A stretch of 64,000 nucleotides of DNA from Mesorhizobium sp. B2-4-3 (GTDB lineage Bacteria > Pseudomonadota > Alphaproteobacteria > Rhizobiales > Rhizobiaceae): assembly GCF_006442815.1 (NCBI RefSeq), contig NZ_VFVL01000004.1:1-64000 (forward strand), in the 5' to 3' direction. A program made the translations under genes and the position numbers. Under the pieces are notes generated by a model that worked only from the letters and a program-made list of their open reading frames with translations, ran no database searches and was not told where the DNA came from. Numbering within the stretch: the first letter of the stretch is position 1; each line of letters starts with the position of its first letter. Shown here piece by piece: positions 26,142-35,573 of this stretch.

Positions 26142-26864
26142 TCAGCGCTTGTGGCTGCCCAACTCGCCAAGCAGCTTGGTCATCTCGTCATCGAGCGAAG
26201 GCTTGGCCGCGGGCTTGCTGGGTGCCGGCTGGGAGTGCGTCTCGTCGAGAGAGGTCTCGAGCTCGTGCATCAGAGTGTCGTCGATGGAATCGTTTGAGGG
26301 CGGCGGCGGTGCATATCGGGTGCTGCCGTTCGTCGTTCCGTAGCCCGGCAGCGGCATGACCTTCGCCGTCGGCTGGCTCGGCGCCGCCGGCTTGGGCGCG
26401 GGTGCGGACGCCGGCGCGCGCGGACGTGCGACGGCAGCTGGCTGGGCAGCAGGCGGCGGCGCCGGCCTGGTGGGGGCGGGTGCGGGTGCCGGTTGCGGCG
26501 CGCGCGGGCGTTGCGCAACTCCTGTCTGCTGCTGACCGGCGTCGCCCGTCAATGCCGGGCGGCGCAGCGCCGCCAGCCTGATGTCGCGCTCGACGACGAC
26601 ATCGGTCGGCCCGCCGATTAGGATCAGATGCTCGATGTCGTCGCGGCGCACCAGGACAAGCCGGCGATGGCTGTCGACGGCGGTGGCATCCATCACGGCA
26701 AGCCGCGTCTTACGGTTCCTGCCGCCGGCGACGAAGGTGCCGAACGTCAGGTTGCGGACCACCTTGATGGCGAGCAGGACGACAACCAGCATGATGAGGG
26801 CCGCTACCGTCCACAGGATTGCAGCGACATAACCCGGGCCCGCTACATTATCTAGCCACTGCAT
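26142..26864 (-). CDS. FliO-like membrane protein with Pro/Ala-rich tail
   Basis: A 240-residue protein. One membrane helix (about residues 12-36, AILWTVAALIMLVVVLLAIKVV) is followed by a FliO-like domain: RLAVMDATAVDSHRRLVLVRRDDIEHLILIGGPTDVVVE. This resembles the FliO signature xxVVDxxxLDxRRRLVLVRRDxxEHLLLIGG. The last 140 residues are Pro/Ala-rich, then an acidic helical end (DDEMTKLLGELG). FliO helps assemble the flagellar export gate, but no flagellar gene is near; the neighbours are dksA and, divergently, cckA. The ATG at 26864 has GGGGTG six bases upstream and is preferred to GTG 26903. Confidence 0.72.
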   Translation of the reverse strand: MQWLDNVAGPGYVAAILWTVAALIMLVVVLLAIKVVRNLTFGTFVAGGRNRKTRLAVMDATAVDSHRRLVLVRRDDIEHLILIGGPTDVVVERDIRLAALRRPALTGDAGQQQTGVAQRPRAPQPAPAPAPTRPAPPPAAQPAAVARPRAPASAPAPKPAAPSQPTAKVMPLPGYGTTNGSTRYAPPPPSNDSIDDTLMHELETSLDETHSQPAPSKPAAKPSLDDEMTKLLGELGSHKR

Positions 26865-27075
26865 CGGTGCACCCCAATCGCCATCTTTGAAGTCAGGGGA
26901 CACTAGACCGTTGGGACCAGCGACCGCAAGTTCACATCACCCATCGTGAACAGTTTGAAACATGAATCGTTGATTTTATCGGACATTTGCCGCCGGGGCC
27001 TTTTCCGCTACAGGAGAATGTGATTCAACCGGCCGTCCGCGCCCGTCGGACACCGGAATCACGAGCAGGGGGAAC

Positions 27076-29658
27076 ATGGCCAAGGAAGCGCGCGGCGATT
27101 TCTATCCGGTACCGATCGTCGACCAGAACACGCGTCCGGGCGCCGTCACCAGGCTCATCGTCTTCATCGTCGTGCTGACCGGCGCCGCGATCGTCTTCGG
27201 ACTTTTCCGCGAGCGCCTCGGCGATCCTTTCCTGCTTGGCATGCTCGGCGTGCTCGCCATGATCGGCGTCGGCTTCCTGTTCGCGACAGCGATCGGCTTC
27301 GTGCAGATCGCACCGCGTTCGACCGGCGACGAATTGTCGAAAGCCTTCGTCGACTCCATGTCGCAGGGCCTGCTGGTCACCGACACCAAGGGCCGCGTCG
27401 TCTACGCCAACCGCGCCTATGCCGACATGACGGGCGCTGCCTCGGCCGCCGATCTCAAGACCGTCGAGGGGCTGTTGTCGGATGTCCCCGAGGCCTCGAT
27501 GACGATCTACCGGCTGGCGTCGGGCCTGCGCGACGGCCAGGCTGGCGACGGCGAGTTCCGGCTGGCCCAGTCGATCAAGCCGGGCGCCGAGCCCGGCGCG
27601 CGCTGGTACCGCGCCCGCGCCCGCGCCTTCAGCATGCCCGGGCAAAGGCTGCCGATGCTGGCCTGGCAGCTCGCCGACATTTCGCAGGAACGGGCGGAGC
27701 AGGAGCGTTTCTTCCTCGACCTGCAGAAAGCCATCGACCATCTCGACCATGCGCCGGCCGGTTTCTTCTCGGCCGACCAGGAAGGCCGCGTCACCTATAT
27801 CAACGCCACGCTGGCCGAGTGGCTGGGCATCGACCTTGCCTCCTTCACGCCGGGCGCCATCACGCTGCCGGAAATCATCGCCGGCGACGGCATGGCGCTG
27901 GTCCGCTCGGTCAAGGCCGACCCCGGTACCACCCGCAACGCCGTCATCGACCTCGATCTCACCACGATGAGCGGCCAGGCGCTGCCGGTGCGCTTCATGC
28001 ACCGGGTTTCGGCCAGCCGCGAAGGCGTGAACGGCCCGACCCGCACGATCGTGCTCAACCGCACCCAGGGTGAGGACGCTTCCGCGGAACTCAGAGCTTC
28101 CGAGGTTCGCTTCACCCGCTTCTTCAACTCGACGCCGATGGCCATTGCCGGCGTCGATGCGAGCGGACGCATCCTGCGCACCAACGCGCCGTTCCTGCAG
28201 CTGTTTTCATCGGTGGTCGACCGCGACGCCGTCGACCGGCGGGTACGCTTCGAAACGATCGTTCACGAACGCGACCGGCCGGCATTCGGCGGCGCTTTCG
28301 AGAAGGCCCGGCAGCGGCAGGCCAATATCGAACCGATCGACTCCGTCCTGCCCGGCAACGAGGAGCGCCACATCCGCTTCTACGTCAATGCAGTCGCCGA
28401 CAGCGCGGGCAGCGAAGGCGCCGAGGAGGCGGCGATCGTCTATGCGGTCGAGACCACCGAGCAGAAGGCGCTCGAGGGCCAGATGGCGCAGAGCCAGAAG
28501 ATGCAGGCGGTCGGCCAGCTCGCCGGCGGTATCGCGCACGATTTCAACAACGTGCTGACCGCCATCATCATGGCGTCCGACCTTCTCTTGACCAACCACC
28601 GGCCGTCGGACCCGTCCTTCCCCGACATCATGAACATCAAGCAGAACGCCAACCGGGCGGCCTCGCTCGTGCGGCAATTGCTGGCCTTCTCGCGCAAGCA
28701 GACGCTGCGGCCGGAAGTGCTCAACCTGACCGATGTTCTGGCCGATCTCAGGATGCTGCTCGCGCGCCTCGTCGGCAACGACATCAAGCTGAAGATCGAC
28801 CACGGCCGCGACCTGTGGCCGGTCAAGGTCGATATCGGCCAGTTCGAGCAGGTGGTGGTCAATCTCGCCGTCAATGCGCGCGACGCCATGCCGAGCGGCG
28901 GCGACCTCACCGTGCGCACCCGCAACGTCACCGCCGACGAGTGCAAATCCTTCGCCTATCGCGAATTGACGCCGGCCGACTATGTGCTCGTCGACGTCGA
29001 GGACACCGGCAGCGGCATCGCGCCCGACGTGCTGAAGAAGATCTTCGAGCCGTTCTTCACGACCAAGGAAGTGGGCAAGGGCACCGGCCTCGGCCTGTCG
29101 ATGGTCTACGGCATCATCAAGCAGACCGGCGGCTTCATCTTCTGCGATTCCGAAGTCGGCAAGGGCACGGTGTTCCGTATCTTCCTGCCGCGCCACATCG
29201 CCGAGGTGAAGAAGCAGGCAGAGCCCGGCGAGGCGCCGGCCGTGGCGGCGGCCCCTACCAAGCCGGCCGATACGGCCAAGGATCTTTCCGGCTCGGCCAC
29301 CGTGCTTCTGGTCGAGGACGAGGACGCCGTGCGCATGGGCGGCGTCAGGGCGCTGATCTCGCGCGGCTACACCGTGCACGAGGCGTCTTCCGGCGTCGAG
29401 GCGCTGGAAGTGTTCGAGGCGCTCGGCGGCAAGGTCGACATCGTCGTATCCGACGTGGTGATGCCGGAGATGGACGGGCCGACATTGCTCGGCGAGCTGC
29501 GCAAACGCCAGCCGGACATCAAGTTCGTATTCGTTTCGGGCTATGCCGAGGACGCGTTTGCGAAGAACCTGCCGGCCGAGGCGCATTTCGGCTTCCTGCC
29601 GAAACCGTTCTCGCTCAAGCAACTGGCGACGATCGTCAAGGACGTGCTGGAGTCCTAA
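27076..29658 (+). CDS. cckA: Cell-cycle hybrid histidine kinase CckA
   Basis: An 860-residue inner-membrane hybrid kinase at the top of the CckA-ChpT-CtrA phosphorelay that controls alphaproteobacterial cell division. Two membrane helices lie at about residues 24-43 and 52-76. Two or three PAS-like sensor regions follow (about 85-440). The HisKA motif [11 protein letters not shown] gives phospho-His 488. The ATPase domain carries [14 protein letters not shown] (N box), [10 protein letters not shown] (G1) and [12 protein letters not shown] (G2). The C-terminal receiver starts [11 protein letters not shown], with phospho-Asp about 793 in [13 protein letters not shown]. Domain order and length match CckA, and the gene is complete. 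No chpT is nearby. Confidence 0.95.
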   Translation: MAKEARGDFYPVPIVDQNTRPGAVTRLIVFIVVLTGAAIVFGLFRERLGDPFLLGMLGVLAMIGVGFLFATAIGFVQIAPRSTGDELSKAFVDSMSQGLLVTDTKGRVVYANRAYADMTGAASAADLKTVEGLLSDVPEASMTIYRLASGLRDGQAGDGEFRLAQSIKPGAEPGARWYRARARAFSMPGQRLPMLAWQLADISQERAEQERFFLDLQKAIDHLDHAPAGFFSADQEGRVTYINATLAEWLGIDLASFTPGAITLPEIIAGDGMALVRSVKADPGTTRNAVIDLDLTTMSGQALPVRFMHRVSASREGVNGPTRTIVLNRTQGEDASAELRASEVRFTRFFNSTPMAIAGVDASGRILRTNAPFLQLFSSVVDRDAVDRRVRFETIVHERDRPAFGGAFEKARQRQANIEPIDSVLPGNEERHIRFYVNAVADSAGSEGAEEAAIVYAVETTEQKALEGQMAQSQKMQAVGQLAGGIAHDFNNVLTAIIMASDLLLTNHRPSDPSFPDIMNIKQNANRAASLVRQLLAFSRKQTLRPEVLNLTDVLADLRMLLARLVGNDIKLKIDHGRDLWPVKVDIGQFEQVVVNLAVNARDAMPSGGDLTVRTRNVTADECKSFAYRELTPADYVLVDVEDTGSGIAPDVLKKIFEPFFTTKEVGKGTGLGLSMVYGIIKQTGGFIFCDSEVGKGTVFRIFLPRHIAEVKKQAEPGEAPAVAAAPTKPADTAKDLSGSATVLLVEDEDAVRMGGVRALISRGYTVHEASSGVEALEVFEALGGKVDIVVSDVVMPEMDGPTLLGELRKRQPDIKFVFVSGYAEDAFAKNLPAEAHFGFLPKPFSLKQLATIVKDVLES

Positions 29659-29660
29659 GG

Positions 29661-29690
29661 CGTTCAGCGCTTCCCTGGAATTGCTCTAAA
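29661..29690. repeat. Half-copy of the gcaattcc/ggaattgc repeat
   Basis: Just after the cckA stop, gcgttcagcgcttccctggaattgctc resembles the right half of the repeat copies at 6879 and 39909. The left half is missing. Confidence 0.55.
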
Positions 29691-29763
29691 TAAGCCAGCG
29701 CTTGCGCATTGCGGCAGTCCTGCCATGATGGTCGCCGGATGGGTCTATCAGGGGTGGTAGCGC

Positions 29764-30471
29764 GTGACGCCGCATATCGAGGCGGGCCGGGGGGACTATG
29801 CCGAAACGGTGCTGTTGCCGGGCGATCCCGAGCGCGCGCAATGGATGGCGGAAACTTTCCTGGACGAACCGCGCTCAGTGAACCTTCGAAGGGGCGCGCT
29901 GGGCTTCACCGGCCGGTTCCGCGGCAAGCCGGTCAGCATCCAGGCGACCGGCATCGGCGTCTCGTCCTTCCTGATCTATGCCCATGAATTGCTCGACTAC
30001 TATGGCGTCAAAACGCTGATCCGCACCGGCACCTGCGGCGGCTTGTCGGAAGACGTGCCTTTGCGCGGCGTCGTCGTCTCCAGCCAAGTGCGGGCCGAGA
30101 GTGCAATCAGCGGGCAGGTGTTCGGGCTTTACCAGCCGGCGGGGCCGGACCCGGCGCTGCATGCGCTGGCGCTGCGACGCGCCGCCGACCTCGGCATCGC
30201 CTGCAGCACCGGACTGACGATCTGCAGCGACGTGTTTCATCATCCCGATGGACGCGCCCGGTTTGACGAGCCGATGGCGCTCGGCGCGTTGGCCGTCGAT
30301 ATGGAAACCAGCGCGCTCTATCGGATTGCGACGCAGTTCGGCGCGAGAGCGCTGTCACTGCTCACCGTTGTCGATCATATCGCCACCGGCGAGTTGACCG
30401 ATTATTCGGAGCGCCAGGCTTTGTTCACCGACATGACCCGGCTGGCGCTCGAAATCGCGGCAGAGAGCTAA
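29764..30471 (+). CDS. Purine nucleoside phosphorylase, DeoD type
   Basis: A 235-residue cytosolic enzyme that splits purine (deoxy)nucleosides with phosphate. The hexameric DeoD-type signature appears as VLLPGDPERAQWMAE near residue 16, the phosphate/ribose-binding TGIGVSSFLIYAHEL about 61-75, the GTCGG loop about 88, and the ribose-binding VDMETSALY near residue 179. A late VVDHIATGE sits where DeoD has its catalytic Asp (SD or VDH). The start is a GTG at 29764; no better ATG exists. It stands alone between cckA and the convergent cytochrome gene. Confidence 0.9.
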   Translation: MTPHIEAGRGDYAETVLLPGDPERAQWMAETFLDEPRSVNLRRGALGFTGRFRGKPVSIQATGIGVSSFLIYAHELLDYYGVKTLIRTGTCGGLSEDVPLRGVVVSSQVRAESAISGQVFGLYQPAGPDPALHALALRRAADLGIACSTGLTICSDVFHHPDGRARFDEPMALGALAVDMETSALYRIATQFGARALSLLTVVDHIATGELTDYSERQALFTDMTRLALEIAAES

Positions 30472-30473
30472 TC

Positions 30474-31691
30474 CTACTGCGTCAATTCCTTCCGCACGGC
30501 AGCTACATCGCCAGACGAAACCATCGGAGCGGCGTTGCCCCAGCTGTTGCGCACATAGGTGAGGACATCGGCGACTTCCTGGTCGCTCAACCGCCAGGCC
30601 AGGGATGGCATCGCCGGGGTCGTGCGCGCATGCTCCGTGTGCACGGCTTGGCTTCCCGCCAGGACCAGCTGGGCCAGTGTCTCCGTATTGCCCTGGGCAA
30701 CGATCGAGTTGTTGCTGAGCGCCGGGAAGAGGGCGCCGGCACCAGCGCCGTCACCGCCGTGGCAGGCTGAGCAATTGTCGCGGTAGATGGCCTCGCCCGT
30801 CACCATCCTTGCCCGATCGGGTTTTGCCGGTTGGGCGACGCCGGTATCCGAACCAAGGCTCTTCAGATAGACGGCGACGGCTTTCAGATCAGCGTCGGTC
30901 ATCTTGGAGGTCGAGTTCTCGACCGCTTCGGCCATCGGGCCCGATGCGATCGAATGCGCGTTGACGCCGGTCTTGAGGTACTGAACCAGCTCGTCCTCGG
31001 ACCATTTCCCCAGACCCGACTGCGCATTGTTGGTGATGTCCGGCGCGAACCAGCCCTGCAGCGACGCGCCCTGCAGGAAGACGCTGTCCTTGTCGGCGCC
31101 GAGGAAGGATTTCGGCGTGTGGCAGGTGCCGCAATGTCCAGCGCCTTGAACGATATAGGCGCCGCGGTTCCATTCCGCCGGCTTGGATGGATCCGGCGTG
31201 AAAGGCGTTTCGCTGAAATTGAGCAGGTTCCACCCCCACATCGACAGCCGGATGTTGAGCGGGAACGGCAGCTGGTTGGCTTCCACCTTGTTCGAGACGG
31301 GATCGACCGTGGTGAGATAAGCCCAGAGATCGGAAATGTCCTGACCGGTCATCCTGGTGTAGGCCGGGTAGGGCATCGCCGGATAAAGCCGCACGCCGTT
31401 ATGGCCGACGCCGGTCTTCATCATGTCGCGGAAATCGGCCTCGCTCCAATTGCCGATGCCGGTCTCCGTGTCGGGCGTGATGTTGGGCGGGATTAGCGCG
31501 CCGAACGGCGTTTCGAGCGGCAGCCCCCCGGCCAGCGGCTTGCCGCCGGGCTTCGTGTGACAGCCTGCGCAGTCGCCGAGCACGGCCTGGTATTGACCGC
31601 GAATGATCTGGTCAGCCTGGTCGGCGGCGATGGCGGGGCCAAGGGCCAGGCCGGCAAAACCCGCGGCGAGGGTGAGAGCGAGCGTCTTCAT
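30474..31691 (-). CDS. Tri-haem cytochrome c subunit of a membrane GMC dehydrogenase
   Basis: A 405-residue exported cytochrome with a signal peptide ending in AIAA. Three CxxCH haem c sites are visible: C41-AG-CH45, C187-GT-CH191 and C307-SA-CH311. Three haems and this length match the cytochrome subunit of gluconate/alcohol/sorbitol dehydrogenases, which passes electrons from the flavoprotein to ubiquinone or the oxidase chain. Its ATG overlaps the stop of the GMC gene by four bases, so the two are coupled. There is no clear C-terminal membrane anchor, since the protein ends TYVRNSWG...VRKELTQ. It stops two bases from the convergent phosphorylase gene. Confidence 0.94.
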   Translation of the reverse strand: MKTLALTLAAGFAGLALGPAIAADQADQIIRGQYQAVLGDCAGCHTKPGGKPLAGGLPLETPFGALIPPNITPDTETGIGNWSEADFRDMMKTGVGHNGVRLYPAMPYPAYTRMTGQDISDLWAYLTTVDPVSNKVEANQLPFPLNIRLSMWGWNLLNFSETPFTPDPSKPAEWNRGAYIVQGAGHCGTCHTPKSFLGADKDSVFLQGASLQGWFAPDITNNAQSGLGKWSEDELVQYLKTGVNAHSIASGPMAEAVENSTSKMTDADLKAVAVYLKSLGSDTGVAQPAKPDRARMVTGEAIYRDNCSACHGGDGAGAGALFPALSNNSIVAQGNTETLAQLVLAGSQAVHTEHARTTPAMPSLAWRLSDQEVADVLTYVRNSWGNAAPMVSSGDVAAVRKELTQ

Positions 31692-33454
31692 GCCTGCACC
31701 AGAGGCGCGCCCGGATTGCGCAGATAGTGGTTGCGGATGGCGTCGGCGGCACGGAAAGCCAGCGCGCCGACCGTTCCGGTCGGATTCTTGCCGGCATTCT
31801 GCGGGAAGGCCGAGGCGCCGATGACGAAGACGTTCGGCACGTCCCAGCTCTGCAGGAAGACGTTGACGGCGCTTCGCTTGGGGTCGGCGCCCATGATCGC
31901 GCCGCCCGTGTTGTGCGTGCTTTGATAGGGCACGCTGTTCCAGCCCTTCTTGAGCCGGCCGACATTGTATTGCCTGCCGCCGAGCTTCTTGGCGATTTCC
32001 TCCATGCGATCGGACAGGTAGTTCGACATGCGCACGTCGTTCTCCGGGAAGTCGAAGGTCATGCGCATCAGCGGCCGGCCGAAGCGGTCCTTGTAGGTCG
32101 GATCGAGGTCGAGATAGTTGGCGCGGGTCGCATAGCTGCTTCCCTGCGTGGAAAAGCCAAGCGTGCTCTTGTAGCCCTGGACGGTGGCCTTCTTCCAGGC
32201 GCTGCCCCATTTTGGCGTGCCGGGCGGCGTCGGACGCGTGCCGATCGGGCGCCCGTTGGTCGGGATGCAGTTGATGCCGGCGCCGCCGACGAAATCGAGC
32301 CCGCCGTGATCGAAGGCATCGCCATTGTAATCGTCGATGGTCTGGCCGAGCGCGCCGGCGGCGATAAACGGGTTGAAGTTCTTGTCGTCGAAAAAGACCT
32401 GGGTGCCGACATTGGTCTGGTAGCAGTAGTTGCGCCCGACCGTTCCCTCGCCGGTGTTGGGGTCATAGATCCCGCCGATGCCCGACAGCATCATCAGCCG
32501 GACATTGTGCAGGCCGTAGGCGCAAAGCAGCACCAGGTCGGCCGGCTGGAAATATGCCTCGCCGGAAGAGTCGACATAGGTGACTCCCCGCGCGGACTTG
32601 CCGCCGGCGGCAAGATCGACATGCAGCACCTCGCTGTCGGTGCGGACCTCGAAATTGGCCTTCTTCATCAGCACCGGCAGGACGGTCGTCTGGGCGCTCG
32701 ACTTGGAATAGTTGGCGCAGCCAAAGCGTTCGCAAAAGCCGCAGAACGTGCATTGGCCGAGCGTGACGCCGAGCGGATTGGTGTAAGCGCGCGACATGTT
32801 CGCCGACGGCGTCGGGAATGGATGCAGCCCCATCGACCGGCCGGTCTCGGCAAAGAGCGTCGGCGCGTAGGTCATCTGCATCGGCGGGTTCGGGTAGTCG
32901 CGCGCCCGCGAATCCTCGAACGGGTTGCCGCCTTCCTGAAGCTGCCCCTTGATATTGCCGGCCTTGCCCGAGATGCCGGCCAGATATTCGAACTGGTCGT
33001 AATAGGGCTCCATTTCGGCGCCGGTGACGCCCCAGTCCTCGACCTGGAGATCGGCGATCCGCGCCGCGCCGTATCTGTTCGTCAGATTGGTCCTGGTCTT
33101 GAAGTCGGAATCCCAGAACCGCCAGGTGTGGCCGTTCCAGTGGACGCCGGCGCCGCCGACGCCATTGCCAGGCAGGAAGGAGCCGAAATCGCGCATAGGC
33201 AGCGCCGTCTGCGAGGGGTCGTTGCGCATCGTCATGGTTTCGACAACCGGCTGCAGGAAGAGGTCGCGACGAACCGCATAGCGCAACTCGTCCTGCATGT
33301 AGCCGATGTTGAAGTCGGTCGCGGTGTCCCGCCAAGGGCCGCGCTCGATGGCGAGCACGTCGAGGCCCTGGTCGGTCAGTTCATTGGCAAGAATGGCCCC
33401 GGTCCAGCCGAGACCGACGATGACGACATCCTTGCGCGGCAAAATCTTGGTCAT
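31688..33454 (-). CDS. GMC family FAD-dependent dehydrogenase, flavoprotein subunit
   Basis: A 588-residue oxidoreductase of the glucose-methanol-choline family, similar to the large subunit of gluconate 2-dehydrogenase. The FAD motif is VVIVGLGWTGAILANEL (residues 10-26). A Cys cluster, C235-x2-C238-x2-C241-x4-C246 (QCTFCGFCERFGC), could carry an Fe-S cluster as in sugar dehydrogenases of this family. The C-terminal GMC domain has YQSTHNTGGAIMG with the catalytic His and GTVGALAFRAADAI. No own signal peptide is present; export is expected by hitch-hiking with the Tat-tagged small subunit encoded three bases upstream. Confidence 0.94.
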   Translation of the reverse strand: MTKILPRKDVVIVGLGWTGAILANELTDQGLDVLAIERGPWRDTATDFNIGYMQDELRYAVRRDLFLQPVVETMTMRNDPSQTALPMRDFGSFLPGNGVGGAGVHWNGHTWRFWDSDFKTRTNLTNRYGAARIADLQVEDWGVTGAEMEPYYDQFEYLAGISGKAGNIKGQLQEGGNPFEDSRARDYPNPPMQMTYAPTLFAETGRSMGLHPFPTPSANMSRAYTNPLGVTLGQCTFCGFCERFGCANYSKSSAQTTVLPVLMKKANFEVRTDSEVLHVDLAAGGKSARGVTYVDSSGEAYFQPADLVLLCAYGLHNVRLMMLSGIGGIYDPNTGEGTVGRNYCYQTNVGTQVFFDDKNFNPFIAAGALGQTIDDYNGDAFDHGGLDFVGGAGINCIPTNGRPIGTRPTPPGTPKWGSAWKKATVQGYKSTLGFSTQGSSYATRANYLDLDPTYKDRFGRPLMRMTFDFPENDVRMSNYLSDRMEEIAKKLGGRQYNVGRLKKGWNSVPYQSTHNTGGAIMGADPKRSAVNVFLQSWDVPNVFVIGASAFPQNAGKNPTGTVGALAFRAADAIRNHYLRNPGAPLVQA

Positions 33455-33457
33455 GGC

Positions 33458-34210
33458 TCAAGCTCCCTTCCCCAGCCATTCCGGGCGGCCGGTGATCGAC
33501 ACCGGCGGCAGCGGATAGGGCTGATTGTGCTTGGCGACATGATCGCGGTAGTCGTAGCGGGCGCCCGGGAAACCGAGCATGCGCCAGGACGCCATGTCCT
33601 TGTTGCCGCCATAGACCGGATCGGCGAAGAAGCCTTCCATCGTGTTTTGCAAAAGCAGCGCGAAGAAGCCGGCGGCCCCGACGCCATTCGGAAGCTCGAC
33701 CTTGCCGGCTTCCATCTCGGTGAGGAAAGCGTCCTGTTCCTCCGGCTTGAACTCGACGAACGTCTTGCCGTCGCGCTGTTTCAGGAAGGCGTCCATGGCC
33801 GCCAGTCCGGCGCGATAGCGCTGTGCCGGGTTGGCTTCGCCCTGGTAGCCCTGTGTCGGCAATCCCGGCTTGAACGGTCCTTGCGTGTAGAGCCGGCTCG
33901 ATGTCCCGAAAGCGCCCGTCAACTGCCGGTCGATGTAGACGGCGCAGCCGGCTTCCTTGCCGCCGATGCTGAGATCATCGTGAGGGACGAGCCTGTCGAC
34001 GATGGCCTCGACCAAAGCCGCTTCCTGCGGGGTGAAGAACTGCCACCCTCCCGGCACCACCTGTGTCGGCGGATCCGAAGCCATGGGCTCCCACGGCAGG
34101 GCGCCCGAGATCGTTCGTGCCCGGCTCACCGCCGGGGCGATGACCGTGAGCATGGCGACGGAGGAGAGGAAAAGACGCCGGTTTATCCGGATAGGATAGC
34201 GATGGCTCAT
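33458..34210 (-). CDS. Gluconate 2-dehydrogenase subunit 3 family protein (Tat-exported)
   Basis: A 250-residue small subunit of a GMC dehydrogenase. The start MSHRYPIRINRRLFLSSVAML has a twin-arginine-like motif (NRRLFLS) and a hydrophobic stretch ending at SRA, so it is probably a Tat substrate that carries the flavoprotein across the membrane. FFTPQEAALVEAIVDRLVPHDD and the C-terminal TMEGFFADPVYGGNKDMASWRMLGFPGARYDY are family landmarks. It heads the three-gene operon small subunit - flavoprotein - cytochrome c, the standard order for periplasmic polyol/sugar-acid dehydrogenases. The sugar or alcohol substrate cannot be told from sequence. Confidence 0.93.
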   Translation of the reverse strand: MSHRYPIRINRRLFLSSVAMLTVIAPAVSRARTISGALPWEPMASDPPTQVVPGGWQFFTPQEAALVEAIVDRLVPHDDLSIGGKEAGCAVYIDRQLTGAFGTSSRLYTQGPFKPGLPTQGYQGEANPAQRYRAGLAAMDAFLKQRDGKTFVEFKPEEQDAFLTEMEAGKVELPNGVGAAGFFALLLQNTMEGFFADPVYGGNKDMASWRMLGFPGARYDYRDHVAKHNQPYPLPPVSITGRPEWLGKGA

Positions 34211-34474
34211 ATTAGGTCCCTCGAAAATAAAGATGCCCGGCTCGGGAAGTTGCGCCCAAGTTAAAGATGATAGAAGCCGTAAAGTTTAAGCCGCATAGCT
34301 CGATTTGTTGACAGCCTGCGGAAAGATAGACTGCCCGTCAAGCCAATCGTCAACCGTCAGTTGGGCCTGCGGTCGTTGTCCGTTGTGCCTGTGTTTTAGG
34401 TAGACGCAATAATACATCGGCGCAGATTGTTCCGCACCCTGTGCTTGTCCAGCAGAATTTACCCGCGTCGCTGG

Positions 34475-34780
34475 TCAGGCGGCTTCCTGCTTCAACGCAG
34501 CCTGCTCCTCGGCGTTGGGGCGGTGGCCCCGCAGATAGAGCGCGCAGGTGGTGCGCAGCATGGAAGCGAAGTTCGGAATCTGGCCGTTGATCTCGATCGC
34601 CTCGTCATAGAGCTTCGAGATGAATTTCGGCGTCGTCAGTCCCTGGCTGTCGGCGATCTCGTCAAGAAGACCCCAGAATGTCGCCTCGAGCTGGATGCTG
34701 GTCGAATGACCGTCGATACGGATCGACCTGTTGATCTGCCGGTAGCCTTCCGGATCCTGTCCGGCAAAGACTCTGCACAT
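34475..34780 (-). CDS. Ribbon-helix-helix domain protein (RHH_4 type)
   Basis: A 101-residue protein with an N-terminal lead MCRVFAGQDPEGYRQINRSIRIDGHSTSIQLEATFWGLLDEIA, which matches the RHH_4 family: a beta strand (SIRIDGHSTSIQLE) then two helices. The rest, SQGLTTPKFISKLYDEA, completes the second helix, and a short tail ends the protein. Members occur near dehydrogenase or sulfatase genes and may bind DNA; targets are unknown. The start is decided by a perfect GGGAGG five to six bases before ATG 34780; longer in-frame versions lack it. It is upstream of, and on the same strand as, the three-gene GMC operon, 264 bases away. Confidence 0.82.
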   Translation of the reverse strand: MCRVFAGQDPEGYRQINRSIRIDGHSTSIQLEATFWGLLDEIADSQGLTTPKFISKLYDEAIEINGQIPNFASMLRTTCALYLRGHRPNAEEQAALKQEAA

Positions 34781-35098
34781 CGGTACCTCCCGTTCTTGTT
34801 TGTCTTGGGCGCCGATTGAGTTGCTGGCGCCTTTTTGAACACTGCCTGCGTTTGTCATTTTCGATCCGATGGCCGGCAACGGCAATCGGACTTTCGTCCT
34901 TAAAGCGCGCCGCGCTTCAGGCCTTTGGTTCGCTGCATGGCGGTCCCCAAAACCGCGGCAGGTTTTGGGCGGCATGCAGCCAAAACTGGAGCGACACTAG
35001 CCGTTTTCCAGCTCCGTGCGTGGTAATCGGCTGCCACCACCTTTTTTCGCCGGAGCGCATAATCGTTTCCGTAAGCACCAGAAGCTGCGGAGACCGAT
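34781..35098. other. Divergent intergenic region with two palindromes
   Basis: No gene is seen. aagcgcgccgcgctt (34903-34917) is a perfect 7-bp inverted repeat. Just after it, 34932-34980 is a long hairpin: gctgcatg...cccaaaacc pairs with ggttttggg...catgcagc. Neither has a T run. These look like dispersed palindromes rather than terminators. Promoters for the divergent RHH and glyoxalase genes must also lie here. Confidence 0.5.
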
Positions 35099-35494
35099 TT
35101 GGCGAAGGCGATCCATTCCATGATCCGGGTTCTCGACGAGGCGCGGTCCGTCGATTTCTACAACAAGGCCTTCGGCCTCGAGGTCGCGCAGCGGCTCGAT
35201 TTCGAGACCTTCACGCTCATCTATCTCAGCAATGGCGACTCGCCGTTCGAGGTGGAGCTGACCGTGAACAAGGGGCGCACCGAACCCTATGCGCTCGGCG
35301 ACGGCTACGGCCATCTCGCTGTCTCGGTCGCCGATCTCGACAGCGAGCACGACCGGATCGGCGCGCTCGGCCTCAATCCTAAGAAGATCGTCGAGTTCAA
35401 CCGCGACGGAGCGCTGATCGCCCGCTTCTTCTTCATCGAGGATCCCGACGGCTACAAGATCGAGGTCCTGCAGCGGGGAGGGCGCTTCCAATAG
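35099..35494 (+). CDS. VOC family protein, lactoylglutathione lyase (glyoxalase I)-like
   Basis: A 131-residue metal-dependent enzyme of the vicinal-oxygen-chelate fold. The two beta-alpha-beta repeats read IHSMIRVLDEARSVDFYNKAFGLEVAQR and YGHLAVSVADLDSEHDRIGALG; metal ligands are His6 in the first strand, Glu51 (FEVELT), His75 and the Glu in FIEDPDGYKIEVLQ near the end. This set matches bacterial glyoxalase I, which converts the methylglyoxal-glutathione adduct to lactoylglutathione. The TTG start at 35099 has GCGGAG about eight bases upstream and keeps the first metal-ligand strand; an ATG at 35120 would delete His6. Confidence 0.86.
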   Translation: MAKAIHSMIRVLDEARSVDFYNKAFGLEVAQRLDFETFTLIYLSNGDSPFEVELTVNKGRTEPYALGDGYGHLAVSVADLDSEHDRIGALGLNPKKIVEFNRDGALIARFFFIEDPDGYKIEVLQRGGRFQ

Positions 35495-35573
35495 GGGATA
35501 TTCGCCGCGGAGGGGCGCGGCGCCAGCAACGGCACTCTCTCAGGGGGTGCGAACAGCAAGCAGGGAGGAAATC

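Noticed and set aside
31727..34264. An 845-codon open frame on the plus strand
   Set aside because: Antisense to the GMC and small-subunit genes, rich in Arg, Ala and Gly without motifs, a typical high-GC shadow.
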